In this document: positions 18,393-26,628 of the stretch, piece after piece
How positions within the stretch are numbered: the first letter of the stretch is position 1
Layout of the letters: each line of letters opens with the position of its first letter
Assembly (NCBI GenBank): GCA_903923905.1
Contig: CAIXZH010000014.1
Location: 1 to 64,000 of the forward strand
DNA: 64,000 nt
Direction of reading: 5' to 3'
Origin: an uncultured Bacteroidia bacterium
GTDB taxonomy: Bacteria; Bacteroidota; Bacteroidia; Bacteroidales; Prolixibacteraceae
The notes under the pieces: generated by a model
Told to the model about the DNA's origin: nothing
Database searches by the model: none
The model's input: the letters and a program-made list of their open reading frames with translations, nothing else
Position numbers and translations under genes: made by a program

Positions 18393-20345
18393 TCACTCCG
18401 TAACCCCTTTCCACTTGTCGGTCCGGAATGATGAGGCAGGAAGATCGACGCTGTTGTAAAGGTTGGCATCATCAGGATTATTGCCCCATGCATATCGGAC
18501 GGCCACAGGATTCTGAACTTCAGGGGAAGTAACTTCCAGTGTATTTGGTCCGGTCAGCTGAACCGTTGCCCAAAAGAATTTATGATCTTCACCCGCCACG
18601 GCAAAACCTTTGATATAGCCGTATTTATCTCTGATCTTCATTCCGCTTCCTACCTGGTCAAAGAAAAGTGCAACCTTGTTTCCGTTAATTTTCATCTCTG
18701 TATAAACCGGTCCTGAATAAATAATATCCTGGTTGTAAGCAGCTTTAAGAGCCGAAATCGCCAGCCGTTTACCCACCGTCTGTTTATCTTTGGGATGAAT
18801 ATCCAGTGCCTCTCCAACATCGGTTATGACGGCCATCCCGGTATTTGGTAAAGCGAGTGCCATGCTTTGGGCTTCCCTAAGTTCAGCCCAGGCACTCTCC
18901 TGAGGCAAGGAATCGGTTTTCATAAAGTTGGCAAGCTGAACAAACAGGAACGGGAAATCTCCCTGATTCCAATGGTTTCTCCAATCTTTAATCAAATCCG
19001 GAAATACCCGTTGGTATTGTTTTGCCCTTCCGGCATTCCCCTCACCCTGGTACCAAATAGTGCCCCGGATTCCGTAATGGACCAGCGGTTGGATCATCCC
19101 GTTATAAAGCAAGGTAGGGTAGGAGTTAGGGCTTAAAACGGTATTGAATTTTACAAGACCAACCTTGTATTTCCAGCTGCCTACCAGCGAAATAATTTTT
19201 TCGCCACATTGCAGGTATAAGGTAGCAGGATTGCCATAGATCCCCCCCATTCCTCCAATATCTTCCATTTGAACAGTCAGGATATTTTTGCCCGGTTTCA
19301 AAATACCTGCCTGTATCGGATAAACTCTCGATTTTTCTGCCTGTAATTTGGTTACCCCGACCAAGGTACCGTTGATGAATGTATTGTCTGAGTCGTTAAC
19401 TTTGGCGAGGTAAAGCGTCGAATTTTGATTTGCTTCGGCAGGAGTAAGGTAAATCTCTTTGCGAAACCAGATGATTCCGTCGACCCCTTGAAGCCCGTTC
19501 GATTCAATGTATCCCGGGAGCTGCATCGTTTTCCAGGAAGTATCATTAAATTCAGGTGCTGCCCATATCGGCTGATCGCCATTCATTCCCATGTCAACGG
19601 TTGATGTTTCACCGACTCTGTCTCTTACCTCTTTTTCAATCGATTTGGCATAATCGTCCAGGTTGACTTTCTTCAGTTGTTCAAGCTGATTGGTAAAATC
19701 GGGATTCTGTGCAATCATCTGGTCGCTGGTCCAGGTTTCGGCAATCGTTCCGCCCCATGATGTATTGATCAGTCCGATCGGCACATGCAATTTCTGATTG
19801 AGCTCCCTGCCAAAGAAATAGGCTATGGCAGAAAAATGAGGTGAAGTAGCAGGCGAACACTTCAACCATTCCCCATCTTCAAGTTGATCCTGAGGATTCT
19901 GAGAAATGCGTTTTTTAACCGTAAAGAGGCGGATGTCTGGGTAATCAGAAGCGGCTATCTCTGCTTCTCCATTTTTAGCCGTAATCAGGTGGAACTCCAT
20001 ATTTGATTGTCCTGAACAGACCCATACTTCGCCAATCATAATATTCTCAAAGGTTACCGTATTCTTTCCTGTTACAGTCATCTTATGGGGTCCGCCATAC
20101 TCCATTGCAGGGAATTTCAGGCTCCATTTGCCATCTTTGGTAGTTTTTGCCGAGGCAACAGTCTTGTCAATGGTCACCGTTATTTTCTCCCCGGGAGAGG
20201 CCCATCCCCAGACGGGGATTTCAATCCCTTGCTGCAACACCATATTGTTGCTGAAGAGAAGGGGAAGTTTCACCTGAGCTGAGAGGCCGCTTGCAATAAA
20301 AAAAAGCAGCAATAATGTCCATTTTTTAGTTTTTAAAATTGCCAT
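18393..20345 (-). CDS. Sialate O-acetylesterase family protein
   Basis: Secreted SGNH/SASA-family carbohydrate esterase, about 650 aa. The signal peptide is the first 24 residues from MAILKTKKW to SGLSAQ; this internal ATG is preferred over 20369 because it gives a canonical signal. The nucleophile Ser lies in VWVCSGQSNMEF (GQSNM), the conserved oxyanion block is in GTIWYQGEGNAG, and the catalytic DxH pair is in DIHPKDKQ. A central beta-sandwich insertion (about residues 270-390) matches the family. It is predicted to remove O-acetyl groups from sialic acid or plant polysaccharide. Neighbouring glycosidase-like genes favour polysaccharide processing. Confidence 0.88.
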   Translation of the reverse strand: MAILKTKKWTLLLLFFIASGLSAQVKLPLLFSNNMVLQQGIEIPVWGWASPGEKITVTIDKTVASAKTTKDGKWSLKFPAMEYGGPHKMTVTGKNTVTFENIMIGEVWVCSGQSNMEFHLITAKNGEAEIAASDYPDIRLFTVKKRISQNPQDQLEDGEWLKCSPATSPHFSAIAYFFGRELNQKLHVPIGLINTSWGGTIAETWTSDQMIAQNPDFTNQLEQLKKVNLDDYAKSIEKEVRDRVGETSTVDMGMNGDQPIWAAPEFNDTSWKTMQLPGYIESNGLQGVDGIIWFRKEIYLTPAEANQNSTLYLAKVNDSDNTFINGTLVGVTKLQAEKSRVYPIQAGILKPGKNILTVQMEDIGGMGGIYGNPATLYLQCGEKIISLVGSWKYKVGLVKFNTVLSPNSYPTLLYNGMIQPLVHYGIRGTIWYQGEGNAGRAKQYQRVFPDLIKDWRNHWNQGDFPFLFVQLANFMKTDSLPQESAWAELREAQSMALALPNTGMAVITDVGEALDIHPKDKQTVGKRLAISALKAAYNQDIIYSGPVYTEMKINGNKVALFFDQVGSGMKIRDKYGYIKGFAVAGEDHKFFWATVQLTGPNTLEVTSPEVQNPVAVRYAWGNNPDDANLYNSVDLPASSFRTDKWKGVTE

Positions 20346-20424
20346 GATTATTTTTAGTTTAATTGTCAATCAGTTTTTCTAATGTGTCCTATTGTGTCTA
20401 ATAAGGTTAGTCTATTTTTCAAAG

Positions 20425-23121
20425 TTAATACATCCTTGGAATTCCAAGCCGGGTCTTTCCGGAAGAGTGATATTTAACCTTTTCATTGGCCAAAGGATTT
20501 TCAGAGATGATCGACCATGACTGCAGATTTTTTCCTTCTGGGAGGATCATAATCACTTCATTTGCTTTTGTTTTGATCTCCGCAAAATCTCTGCTAATTT
20601 TTTGGTTGGTTTTCTGCAGATTGGATTGTACCACTCCCTTTTCCCATGGCAATACCAATTTACAAAGATTTCCCAATAAGCTTTTAATGCTGATCCACTG
20701 AACCACTCCTGCGCTGATTTCGGATGAAACGATAAACCCACCCCTGGCATGGAGTGTAAACCTGCCTGTTTTATTATCCGGAAAGGCGGGGAAGACCCTG
20801 ATTTTGCCATCGTAACTCTGAAGCAGCGACTCGTTCATTGCAGTTGCCAGGACAGACATCGATTCCATCGACATGTGGCGGAATGGCCACATCGGTAATG
20901 GAAAATTCTCATCTTTAACTTTTGAAGCGACATCAATGACCTTATTGGTCCTGAAGAACCATTCGGCATCTTTATTTACCTCATCTTCCAAACCCCAGTG
21001 TCCCCAGCCATTGCAATAAATTTGCCACCTTCCAGGAAACCTTTCGAGATCAATTGCGAGCTCTTTTGCCATTCCCAGGCGTGCCATCACGACCGGTACC
21101 GGATCCCAGCCTGTAACTTCCGATCCATAAAGAAGGGTTGTGGCAGTAGCCAACTTAAAGATAGTGTCATCCTTTTGAGCCAATCCTATTACACCCGAAG
21201 GGAATACGGGTGAGGAAGGGACTGAAGGGAAAATGCCATCCAATAGTTTCAAGCCATTGTTTGGATAGAAACGGCTCCTAATGGTGTCACTTTTGCCAAT
21301 CGGATCATAAACGACCAGCATTTTTTGCTCTTTGATCCCCCAACCGGCTGCAAGAATTTCGTTGGTTGGGGAGGCTTCTCCCTTAAAAAATCCGCGGTTC
21401 ATTTTATACCCGAATTCAACCTTAGAAATCGTTTCATCACCGTTTTTAAGAACCGGCAAGGGAGCAAGGTGTTCAAGGATATCCTGCCACTTACCTGCAT
21501 CGGACAAACTGGTCCCTGCCACTTTCAGGGCTTCCAGCGAAGCGGAAAACAATGCTTTTGCGTAAACCAGTTCGGTGAGCCCATCCTTCAGTTTAATCCA
21601 CCCTTCATAGCCGCTACCCTCTTTGGCATGATACAATCCATCGGATTCCCTGACCAAAATAGATTCATAAAAAAGTGCAGCCTCGATCATGAATGGAAGC
21701 GCCTTTTCGTGAAGAAAATTTTTGTCACCGGTGTATTGATATTGCCTCCAGAAATCGAGTGCGATCTCTGCAATTGGGGTGTGGTTGATTTTTTCTCCAG
21801 ACGAGTTATAACCCCTCCGTTCAGTTACATCAGAGATAAACGCGCCGTCGGAATTAAATAGTTCTTTGGCATCTTTTTTGGCCTGGGACAGTGAATTGAA
21901 CCTGAAATCGAGATATGGTCTGACCAGTTCAGGAAACCCTGCGGCATTCAATGGCCAGCTGATCTGCTGCTGGTTCCAGTGGAAATAGAAATTCCAGTTC
22001 TGGACATCCCGACTCCAGCCCCAGATTCCATTGTTAAAACGCCCCGGATATTTGCCTCCCTGTGAAGCATTGGCATAAAACATCGTCAGGTACCAGAGGT
22101 TATTCAGGTAATCGTCCCCATAATCCATTAAGGAGCGGTTCCAGATTGATCTCCACGATTCGGCATTGGCGCTATTAAATGATTCCAATCCTTTGGCTTT
22201 TATTGCCGACAGGTTATTCTTCAATTCACTAACCGGGTTACCTGTGATTGGAGAGGTCACCGAAAAAGCGAGTTGGGCTTCTTTTAGTCGGCTGCCCGAA
22301 AGCTTAATGACCGAACTTCGTGAGTGCTCGCGCAAATAGTCGACCTTCAATCCATTATTGCGGATCACAGATCCTCCGGCGGCGAATGTGCCGGTTGACA
22401 GTTTTTGGGTGATATAGGCCCCATCAGTATCTGCAACAGCTTCTGTTCCAGATACTCCAATGGAAGCATCACGGTTGATCTGATGGTACCAGTGTGAAAA
22501 AGTACGCGAGCCAAACCGTTCAACCGCGATATCAACCGGGATATTTTCGTTCAGATCACTGGTTAACTCATAAAAAAGGTTGCCCGATTGATGATCGATG
22601 AATGCCTTTAATCCAACTTTTCCAAAGGGGCTTGAACCTTCAAGACTTAATGATGCGTCGGCAAGATTCAATTTTGCCTTAAATTCTGAAAGGTAAAGGG
22701 GATTAAAAACCGGAAGTTTAAAATCGATTACAATGCGGCAGGCATGGCGCTGGGTAGTGCTGTAATCTTCTTCTTTTCCATCCCAGTTGTGGAACGGGCC
22801 AAAGGGTGCATCATCCCAAAGATCACTTTTATTCACGACCGCAATTATCTTTGAGTCCTCGCACCAGAACAAAACCCCAACTTCACCGTTTCCCAGCGGG
22901 ATTCCCTGCATCGGATCGACGGGAGGACTTAAATAGACTAAGTCGTATTGAGAAATCCGGCCGGGCCAGGAGATGTTCCAGGTTGCTGTTTTTGGATCAA
23001 AGGCCGATTGGATAGTTTTAAGGGGTTCAGGTTCTTTGGCGGAAGCGGATTGTCCGGAAAAAAAGCAAAATGCAGGGCTTAAAATCAAAAGTCTGATGAA
23101 GGGGATAAGCTTGGTTTTCAT
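20425..23121 (-). CDS. DUF5703/GH95-like secreted glycoside hydrolase
   Basis: An 898-aa exported protein with a signal peptide (MKTKLIPFIRLL to SASAKE). The N-terminal beta-sandwich carries the PLGNGEVGVLFW-type motif seen in DUF5703 and GH95-related proteins. The middle region is an (alpha/alpha)-barrel: WGWSRDVQNWNFYFHWNQQQ and GYEGWIKLKDG. A C-terminal beta domain follows. In GH95-like families the barrel carries the active site; I cannot name the catalytic residues with certainty. It lies 56 nt upstream of the sialate esterase start region on the same strand, so cotranscription and joint action on one glycan are likely. Confidence 0.75.
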   Translation of the reverse strand: MKTKLIPFIRLLILSPAFCFFSGQSASAKEPEPLKTIQSAFDPKTATWNISWPGRISQYDLVYLSPPVDPMQGIPLGNGEVGVLFWCEDSKIIAVVNKSDLWDDAPFGPFHNWDGKEEDYSTTQRHACRIVIDFKLPVFNPLYLSEFKAKLNLADASLSLEGSSPFGKVGLKAFIDHQSGNLFYELTSDLNENIPVDIAVERFGSRTFSHWYHQINRDASIGVSGTEAVADTDGAYITQKLSTGTFAAGGSVIRNNGLKVDYLREHSRSSVIKLSGSRLKEAQLAFSVTSPITGNPVSELKNNLSAIKAKGLESFNSANAESWRSIWNRSLMDYGDDYLNNLWYLTMFYANASQGGKYPGRFNNGIWGWSRDVQNWNFYFHWNQQQISWPLNAAGFPELVRPYLDFRFNSLSQAKKDAKELFNSDGAFISDVTERRGYNSSGEKINHTPIAEIALDFWRQYQYTGDKNFLHEKALPFMIEAALFYESILVRESDGLYHAKEGSGYEGWIKLKDGLTELVYAKALFSASLEALKVAGTSLSDAGKWQDILEHLAPLPVLKNGDETISKVEFGYKMNRGFFKGEASPTNEILAAGWGIKEQKMLVVYDPIGKSDTIRSRFYPNNGLKLLDGIFPSVPSSPVFPSGVIGLAQKDDTIFKLATATTLLYGSEVTGWDPVPVVMARLGMAKELAIDLERFPGRWQIYCNGWGHWGLEDEVNKDAEWFFRTNKVIDVASKVKDENFPLPMWPFRHMSMESMSVLATAMNESLLQSYDGKIRVFPAFPDNKTGRFTLHARGGFIVSSEISAGVVQWISIKSLLGNLCKLVLPWEKGVVQSNLQKTNQKISRDFAEIKTKANEVIMILPEGKNLQSWSIISENPLANEKVKYHSSGKTRLGIPRMY

Positions 23122-23444
23122 AATTTTTAGACTATATATTATGCCGTTGATTATAAATATTCAACCCTTTCCGGGTTATAATCTATTTCTTTTGTTTTCC
23201 GCGGGTTGCACCCATGGTCATTAATATTTAACCTTTTCAGGGTTGCAATTGGAATTCAATTTAACCTCGGGTCATTATTATATCGCCTCGGGGTTTCACA
23301 TCTTTATTGTCCAATCCCGGGAATCGGGGATGAATATTTATGACCTCCGGTGGCAACCGAAGGCAAGTGAACAATACCAACAGGAACCCCGGAGTGGGTT
23401 CAATAATTTTTAATGTCATATGATTATCATCAAATTATTCAACC
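23122..23444. repeat. Intergenic tract of degenerate GGGTT repeats
   Basis: No gene. The 323 bp are a string of imperfect units built on CC(T/C)TTTC-GGGTTATAAT or GGGTTGCA (for example around 23163-23180, 23198-23212 and 23229-23250), then CCTCGGG and CCCGGGAATCGGGG pieces and GGTGGCAACCGAAGG near 23350. The sense and antisense fragments look like a decayed family of interspersed repeats. Similar wording appears singly near 14900 and 18345. Confidence 0.5.
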
Positions 23445-24410
23445 TTATTTAATCTCCGCAGTTGTTTTTGTAAATGAAATATTCTTTGGAAAATGATTTT
23501 CAAAAAATGCTTTTTCTGGTCCGTTGAACATGGCAACCCGGACGGTCCCCCAGGTTTCCTGGTCACCAGTGGCATAATAAAGATAAGTTTTTCCCTGATA
23601 CTCAATGAGATCGACATCTGAATTGTTAATACCTTCTCCCTCACCAGCTTCCAGAATCGGATTAAAAGGGGAAAGCTCCCATTCAATCAGATTTTTTGAA
23701 CGGGTTAGGTAGGAGATATACCCCTTATGTCCGGCCATCTTATCGTGCAGGTAGATTACATAATAATAAGGTTTGAAGTACCGGATTACAGGACATGCTG
23801 AATATTCGTGATTTTCACCGGTAAATGCAAGATGAGGTACTTTCTCCCATTTTGAGAGATCATTGGATCTGGCAAACTTGAAGCAAAACTGAACTGGCTT
23901 ATCTGATTCATAGGCCATCAGGTAACCTTTATCATCTTTACACACCGAAGAATTAAAAAGATGCTCATTGCCGTCGGGAAGGATCACCTTTTCGGTTTTC
24001 CAGGTTTTCAGATCGGTTGAGGTCAGCCTGTCAATTCCGGAGGATTTCATAATCCTTCCAAAATCGGTAAACTCAAGGGCAAAAACATTCAGCTCTTTAC
24101 CATTAACATAAGCTGAAACAAACGAATGTCCCTGGCCAAAACGGGCAACTTCCTTACCAGTCTGCAAATCATCGATATACACATAAGCATCTTTCCCTTT
24201 GGCATCGGCTCCTCCGGGGCGGTTATTGGAGACGAGCAGCAGGCGCGAATTGAAAAGTACCGGAGTATTTTCCATTGGAGTTCTCCCGATATCAGAAAAG
24301 GCAAAGGGGAGTTTGGTTAGTATGGGTTTTTGAGAATTTTGAGCAATTGCAATGGTACTACACCAACTAAGTAAAAAGGGAATAAAGAAATAAACAGATA
24401 TATTTTTCAT
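23445..24410 (-). CDS. Five-bladed propeller glycosidase-like protein
   Basis: A 321-aa secreted protein with a signal peptide (MKNISVYFFIPF to STIAIAQ). The rest has repeated beta-propeller elements typical of GH43/GH32/GH130-like folds. These include TDFGRIMKSSGIDRLTSTDL, FNSSVCKDDKGYLMAYE, WEKVPHLAFTGENHEYSACP and NNSDVDLIEYQGKTYLYYA, the last with an acidic pair in a position common for propeller glycosidases. Exact family and substrate are not identifiable by eye. It is the last gene before the prophage and is transcribed away from it. Confidence 0.7.
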   Translation of the reverse strand: MKNISVYFFIPFLLSWCSTIAIAQNSQKPILTKLPFAFSDIGRTPMENTPVLFNSRLLLVSNNRPGGADAKGKDAYVYIDDLQTGKEVARFGQGHSFVSAYVNGKELNVFALEFTDFGRIMKSSGIDRLTSTDLKTWKTEKVILPDGNEHLFNSSVCKDDKGYLMAYESDKPVQFCFKFARSNDLSKWEKVPHLAFTGENHEYSACPVIRYFKPYYYVIYLHDKMAGHKGYISYLTRSKNLIEWELSPFNPILEAGEGEGINNSDVDLIEYQGKTYLYYATGDQETWGTVRVAMFNGPEKAFFENHFPKNISFTKTTAEIK

Positions 24411-24549
24411 GAGTTATTGATCGTATGAATAATGTAATTAAACATCAGGTTATAAAAATAACAATATAAGGGCCTGAAAAGGAATTGTACTTAAAAGATA
24501 GATGATTAGCTACTGTAAATCAAGGAAATACCCCCGGGGCGCAAAAAAA

Positions 24550-24562
24550 CAATTTGTACACA
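24550..24562. other. Prophage left junction
   Basis: Host CAATT (24550-24554) is followed by the phage tip TGTACACA (24555-24562), which matches the inverted right tip. The host side is the AT-rich gap after the propeller gene (24411-24554), which holds nothing else clear. Confidence 0.8.
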
Positions 24563-25051
24563 TCTTGATATTTACTTTAAAACATATTGAAGATATAGAG
24601 GGCAAAATAGGCCCATAAAGACCGGCGCTTTAATAACTGTTCAAAAATAGTATAAATACTGATTAAATAAGGCTTAAACGGCAACATTATGCCAAGATAA
24701 AACCAATTATTAAGCTCCATCCCAAGGGCTTTTTTTATGGTGATGACCTAACGTCGAATAATCCTAAAAAAACACAATGGGCATACAGTTGCCCATACAG
24801 TTGCACATACAAAACAGGGTTAAAAAACGCTCTTAAACATTGGTATAATGTCAAAAATAGGGCGTTTAAGTAGCTATTTTAATACATTCAGGGGGGTTTA
24901 ATACATAAATAAACGCCGGAAATACAGCAAAATAAACCTTCCAAGCCATTGAAATATAGATATATATATCAAATTCATGAAAGGATCACAATTCAGAAAG
25001 TGCGCGTGGGTGGTTTTATATGTATTTTTTGTAATAAAATACCTGGGAACC
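24563..25051. repeat. Prophage left-end control region with repeats
   Basis: About 490 bp without a supported gene. Three 12-bp units start CATACA at 24782, 24794 and 24806 (two share CATACAGTTGC). CTTAAAC occurs at 24673 and 24832 and inverted at 24864-24870. An 8-bp inverted pair GGCGTTTA (24861-24868) and its complement (24910-24917) follows. The first repeat is also part of a TGGGCA/TGCCCA hairpin (24778-24795). In Mu the equivalent region holds transposase end-binding sites; which of these repeats plays that role here is inference. Confidence 0.55.
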
Positions 25052-25450
25052 TTATTTGGTCCGGATCTGTTCCTCCAGGTGGCCAATTAGTTTTGAAAGG
25101 GTTTCAATTTGTCTATCCTGGCTATCGATTAGCTTGTCTTTGACCTTACAAAGCTCACAGCTATTAGTGTCACCGGTAGTCTTATTTGTAAGATATTTTT
25201 GATAAGTCCCCAGGGCATTTTCATTATGGATCTCAGCGCGCATACTCCCTTCCCCGGTCAAGAGCCATCTTGCATCATATTGTGGATACCTTTCGATAAT
25301 TTTCGACAGCCATTTGCCACTTATTTCGGACCCACTACTCATCGATTTCGACAAAACCCCATTAGAACAGCCTATTTGACTCTCTAACGACCGAACGCTA
25401 ACGCCTTCATTATTAACTAATATAATAAGTCTGTCGGAAATTTTACTCAT
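25052..25450 (-). CDS. Phage repressor (CI-like)
   Basis: A 132-aa regulator. The N-terminal helix-turn-helix (residues 1-60) resembles Bacteroidota phage repressors: ISDRLIILVNNEGVSVRSLE, SNGVLSKS and the W-containing YPQYDARWLLTGEGSM ending. A linker and a C-terminal coiled coil with CELC follow; the coil probably dimerises the protein. There is no LexA-type peptidase domain, so induction would not be by self-cleavage. It is the only leftward gene at the left end and diverges from the early operon, the classic position of a lysogeny repressor. Confidence 0.85.
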   Translation of the reverse strand: MSKISDRLIILVNNEGVSVRSLESQIGCSNGVLSKSMSSGSEISGKWLSKIIERYPQYDARWLLTGEGSMRAEIHNENALGTYQKYLTNKTTGDTNSCELCKVKDKLIDSQDRQIETLSKLIGHLEEQIRTK

Positions 25451-25452
25451 TA

Positions 25453-25506
25453 TGTAGAAATATATCTATTTTTATTTGGTTGTGTAGAAAATAACCTTCA
25501 TCTTTG
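25453..25506 (+). promoter_or_regulatory. Early promoter with candidate operators
   Basis: TTTG (25475-25478), a 20-nt spacer and CATCTTTG (25499-25506) form a near-consensus rightward promoter for the early operon. TGTAGAAA occurs at 25453-25460 and 25483-25490, 30 bp apart (about three turns). One copy is inside the promoter spacer and one just before the repressor start. These are good candidates for repressor operators. No clear leftward promoter box was found. Confidence 0.6.
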
Positions 25507-25548
25507 TAACGCAATAACGTAACGAATATACTACAAAAACAACCACGA

Positions 25549-25779
25549 ATGCAAATAATTGGCCAAAATAAAAATATCACTGCGGAACAAGTCACCGAAT
25601 TGCGTAAAAAGCTCAGACGCGGCGATGCTGAACTTATTGCCGAAATGCTTGACGGACTTTACTTACCAATAACAATAAGCCACATGATCCGTGGCCATCG
25701 CAAAATGAAACCTATTGTATTCGAGGCCGCCAACCGGCTGATTGAAACTATTGAAAATCTAAAAAACGAATTGAAATGA
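25549..25779 (+). CDS. Cro/Ner-like early regulator
   Basis: A 76-aa basic protein at the head of the rightward early operon, opposite the repressor. Sequence such as ADQVTEL-like AEQVTELRKKLRRGD and GLYLPITISHMIRGHRKMKP fits a compact helical DNA-binding domain, with ITISHMIRGHRKM as a possible recognition segment. In Mu the corresponding position is occupied by ner. Function is inferred from position and size; the fold is not certain. The stop overlaps the next start (ATGA). Confidence 0.65.
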   Translation: MQIIGQNKNITAEQVTELRKKLRRGDAELIAEMLDGLYLPITISHMIRGHRKMKPIVFEAANRLIETIENLKNELK

Positions 25780-25907
25780 TCCTCCACTCTAACGAAATTA
25801 TTCTTTATCAGGCTGAATGGTTTAGCTTATACTGTTTGGCTGTGGCTGCACTGACAATAATAGTTTACAAACTCATTGTATTCATTGACCCTAAATTAAA
25901 AAAATGA
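25776..25907 (+). CDS. Small single-pass membrane protein (43 aa)
   Basis: A 43-aa frame starting at the ATGA overlap with the previous gene and ending in an ATGA overlap with the next. Residues 12-37 are hydrophobic (WFSLYCLAVAALTIIVYKLI), predicting one transmembrane helix, and the C-terminus is lysine-rich. The two coupling junctions are the main evidence that it is real. The position, in the first genes expressed after infection, would suit a superinfection exclusion or host-takeover role, but nothing more can be said. Confidence 0.6.
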   Translation: MILHSNEIILYQAEWFSLYCLAVAALTIIVYKLIVFIDPKLKK

Positions 25908-26080
25908 AAACATCATCAAAAATTTTCGCTGTTCTGTTTTTTGTCCTCGGACTTACTGCCGCCGGTGCTGCACTATACGGCGCATCTCATCAATGGTTTA
26001 TGGCCGGTATCTGCGCGCTGGCAGATATCGTTTTGCTGGACGATATTTTGAAAGAAACCGAATCGAACAAGAATGTTTAA
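25904..26080 (+). CDS. Small membrane protein (58 aa)
   Basis: A 58-aa frame coupled to the preceding gene by ATGA. Two hydrophobic stretches (about 7-24, IFAVLFFVLGLTAAGAALYG, and 31-45) suggest a two-helix membrane hairpin, ending in an acidic tail (DDILKETESNK). Family unknown. Likely role: same early membrane-active unit as the 43-aa protein. Confidence 0.6.
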   Translation: MKTSSKIFAVLFFVLGLTAAGAALYGASHQWFMAGICALADIVLLDDILKETESNKNV

Positions 26081-26098
26081 CCTCTAAAAAATTAGGTC

Positions 26099-26575
26099 AT
26101 GGAAAACACAGAAAAAATCAATTTAGTTGCGGATCCGAATCAGAGGATAGAATGTCAAATAAAATATTATCAGGAACATAAAGGTTTACTTCACCAGATT
26201 TATGGACCACCACGCATGGATAATCTAATTGAAAACAATAATCTTTTGGGAAAAGAAACGCAGAAAGTAATTTGTGAAGCTGATAAAACACAACTACCCC
26301 GGTTGACCATAAAAATGATTTGTCAAACATGCAAGAAATTATCTTCCGAAGGTCTTTGGCCAATATTAGCGTCGAGACGGTTGAGCGAAGGTAAATTAAA
26401 TCTGTCATGCTGCTGTCTGGTGATTGACCGTCTAAATCGTTTAAGGAAAAACCTGGGTGGTCCACGGATATCGAATACTCAAGTTTATGAAGCCATGAAA
26501 GATGTTTTAAAATGTCCAGTAAAGGTGGTCGAAAGTGGGTGGGATCTATTCCCTCCTTTTTACGCTTTTTCATAA
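26099..26575 (+). CDS. Hypothetical early protein
   Basis: A 158-aa frame in the early operon between the small membrane genes and the transposase. It contains a possible zinc-binding set (ICQTCKK and later CCC) and a C-terminal aromatic tail (WDLFPPFYAF). No known family recognised. A frame of similar length is open on the opposite strand, so coding is not certain; strand and spacing favour this one. Confidence 0.5.
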   Translation: MENTEKINLVADPNQRIECQIKYYQEHKGLLHQIYGPPRMDNLIENNNLLGKETQKVICEADKTQLPRLTIKMICQTCKKLSSEGLWPILASRRLSEGKLNLSCCCLVIDRLNRLRKNLGGPRISNTQVYEAMKDVLKCPVKVVESGWDLFPPFYAFS

Positions 26576-26628
26576 CGTTTAGTTTTTAGTTAATACCCCG
26601 AAAGTAGCAAAGATTAAATCCAAATCAA

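Noticed and set aside
26118-26573. 151-aa minus-strand frame opposite the 158-aa early gene
   Set aside because: It runs against the early operon, and its start and context look worse than those of the plus-strand frame. I kept only the latter, with reduced confidence.
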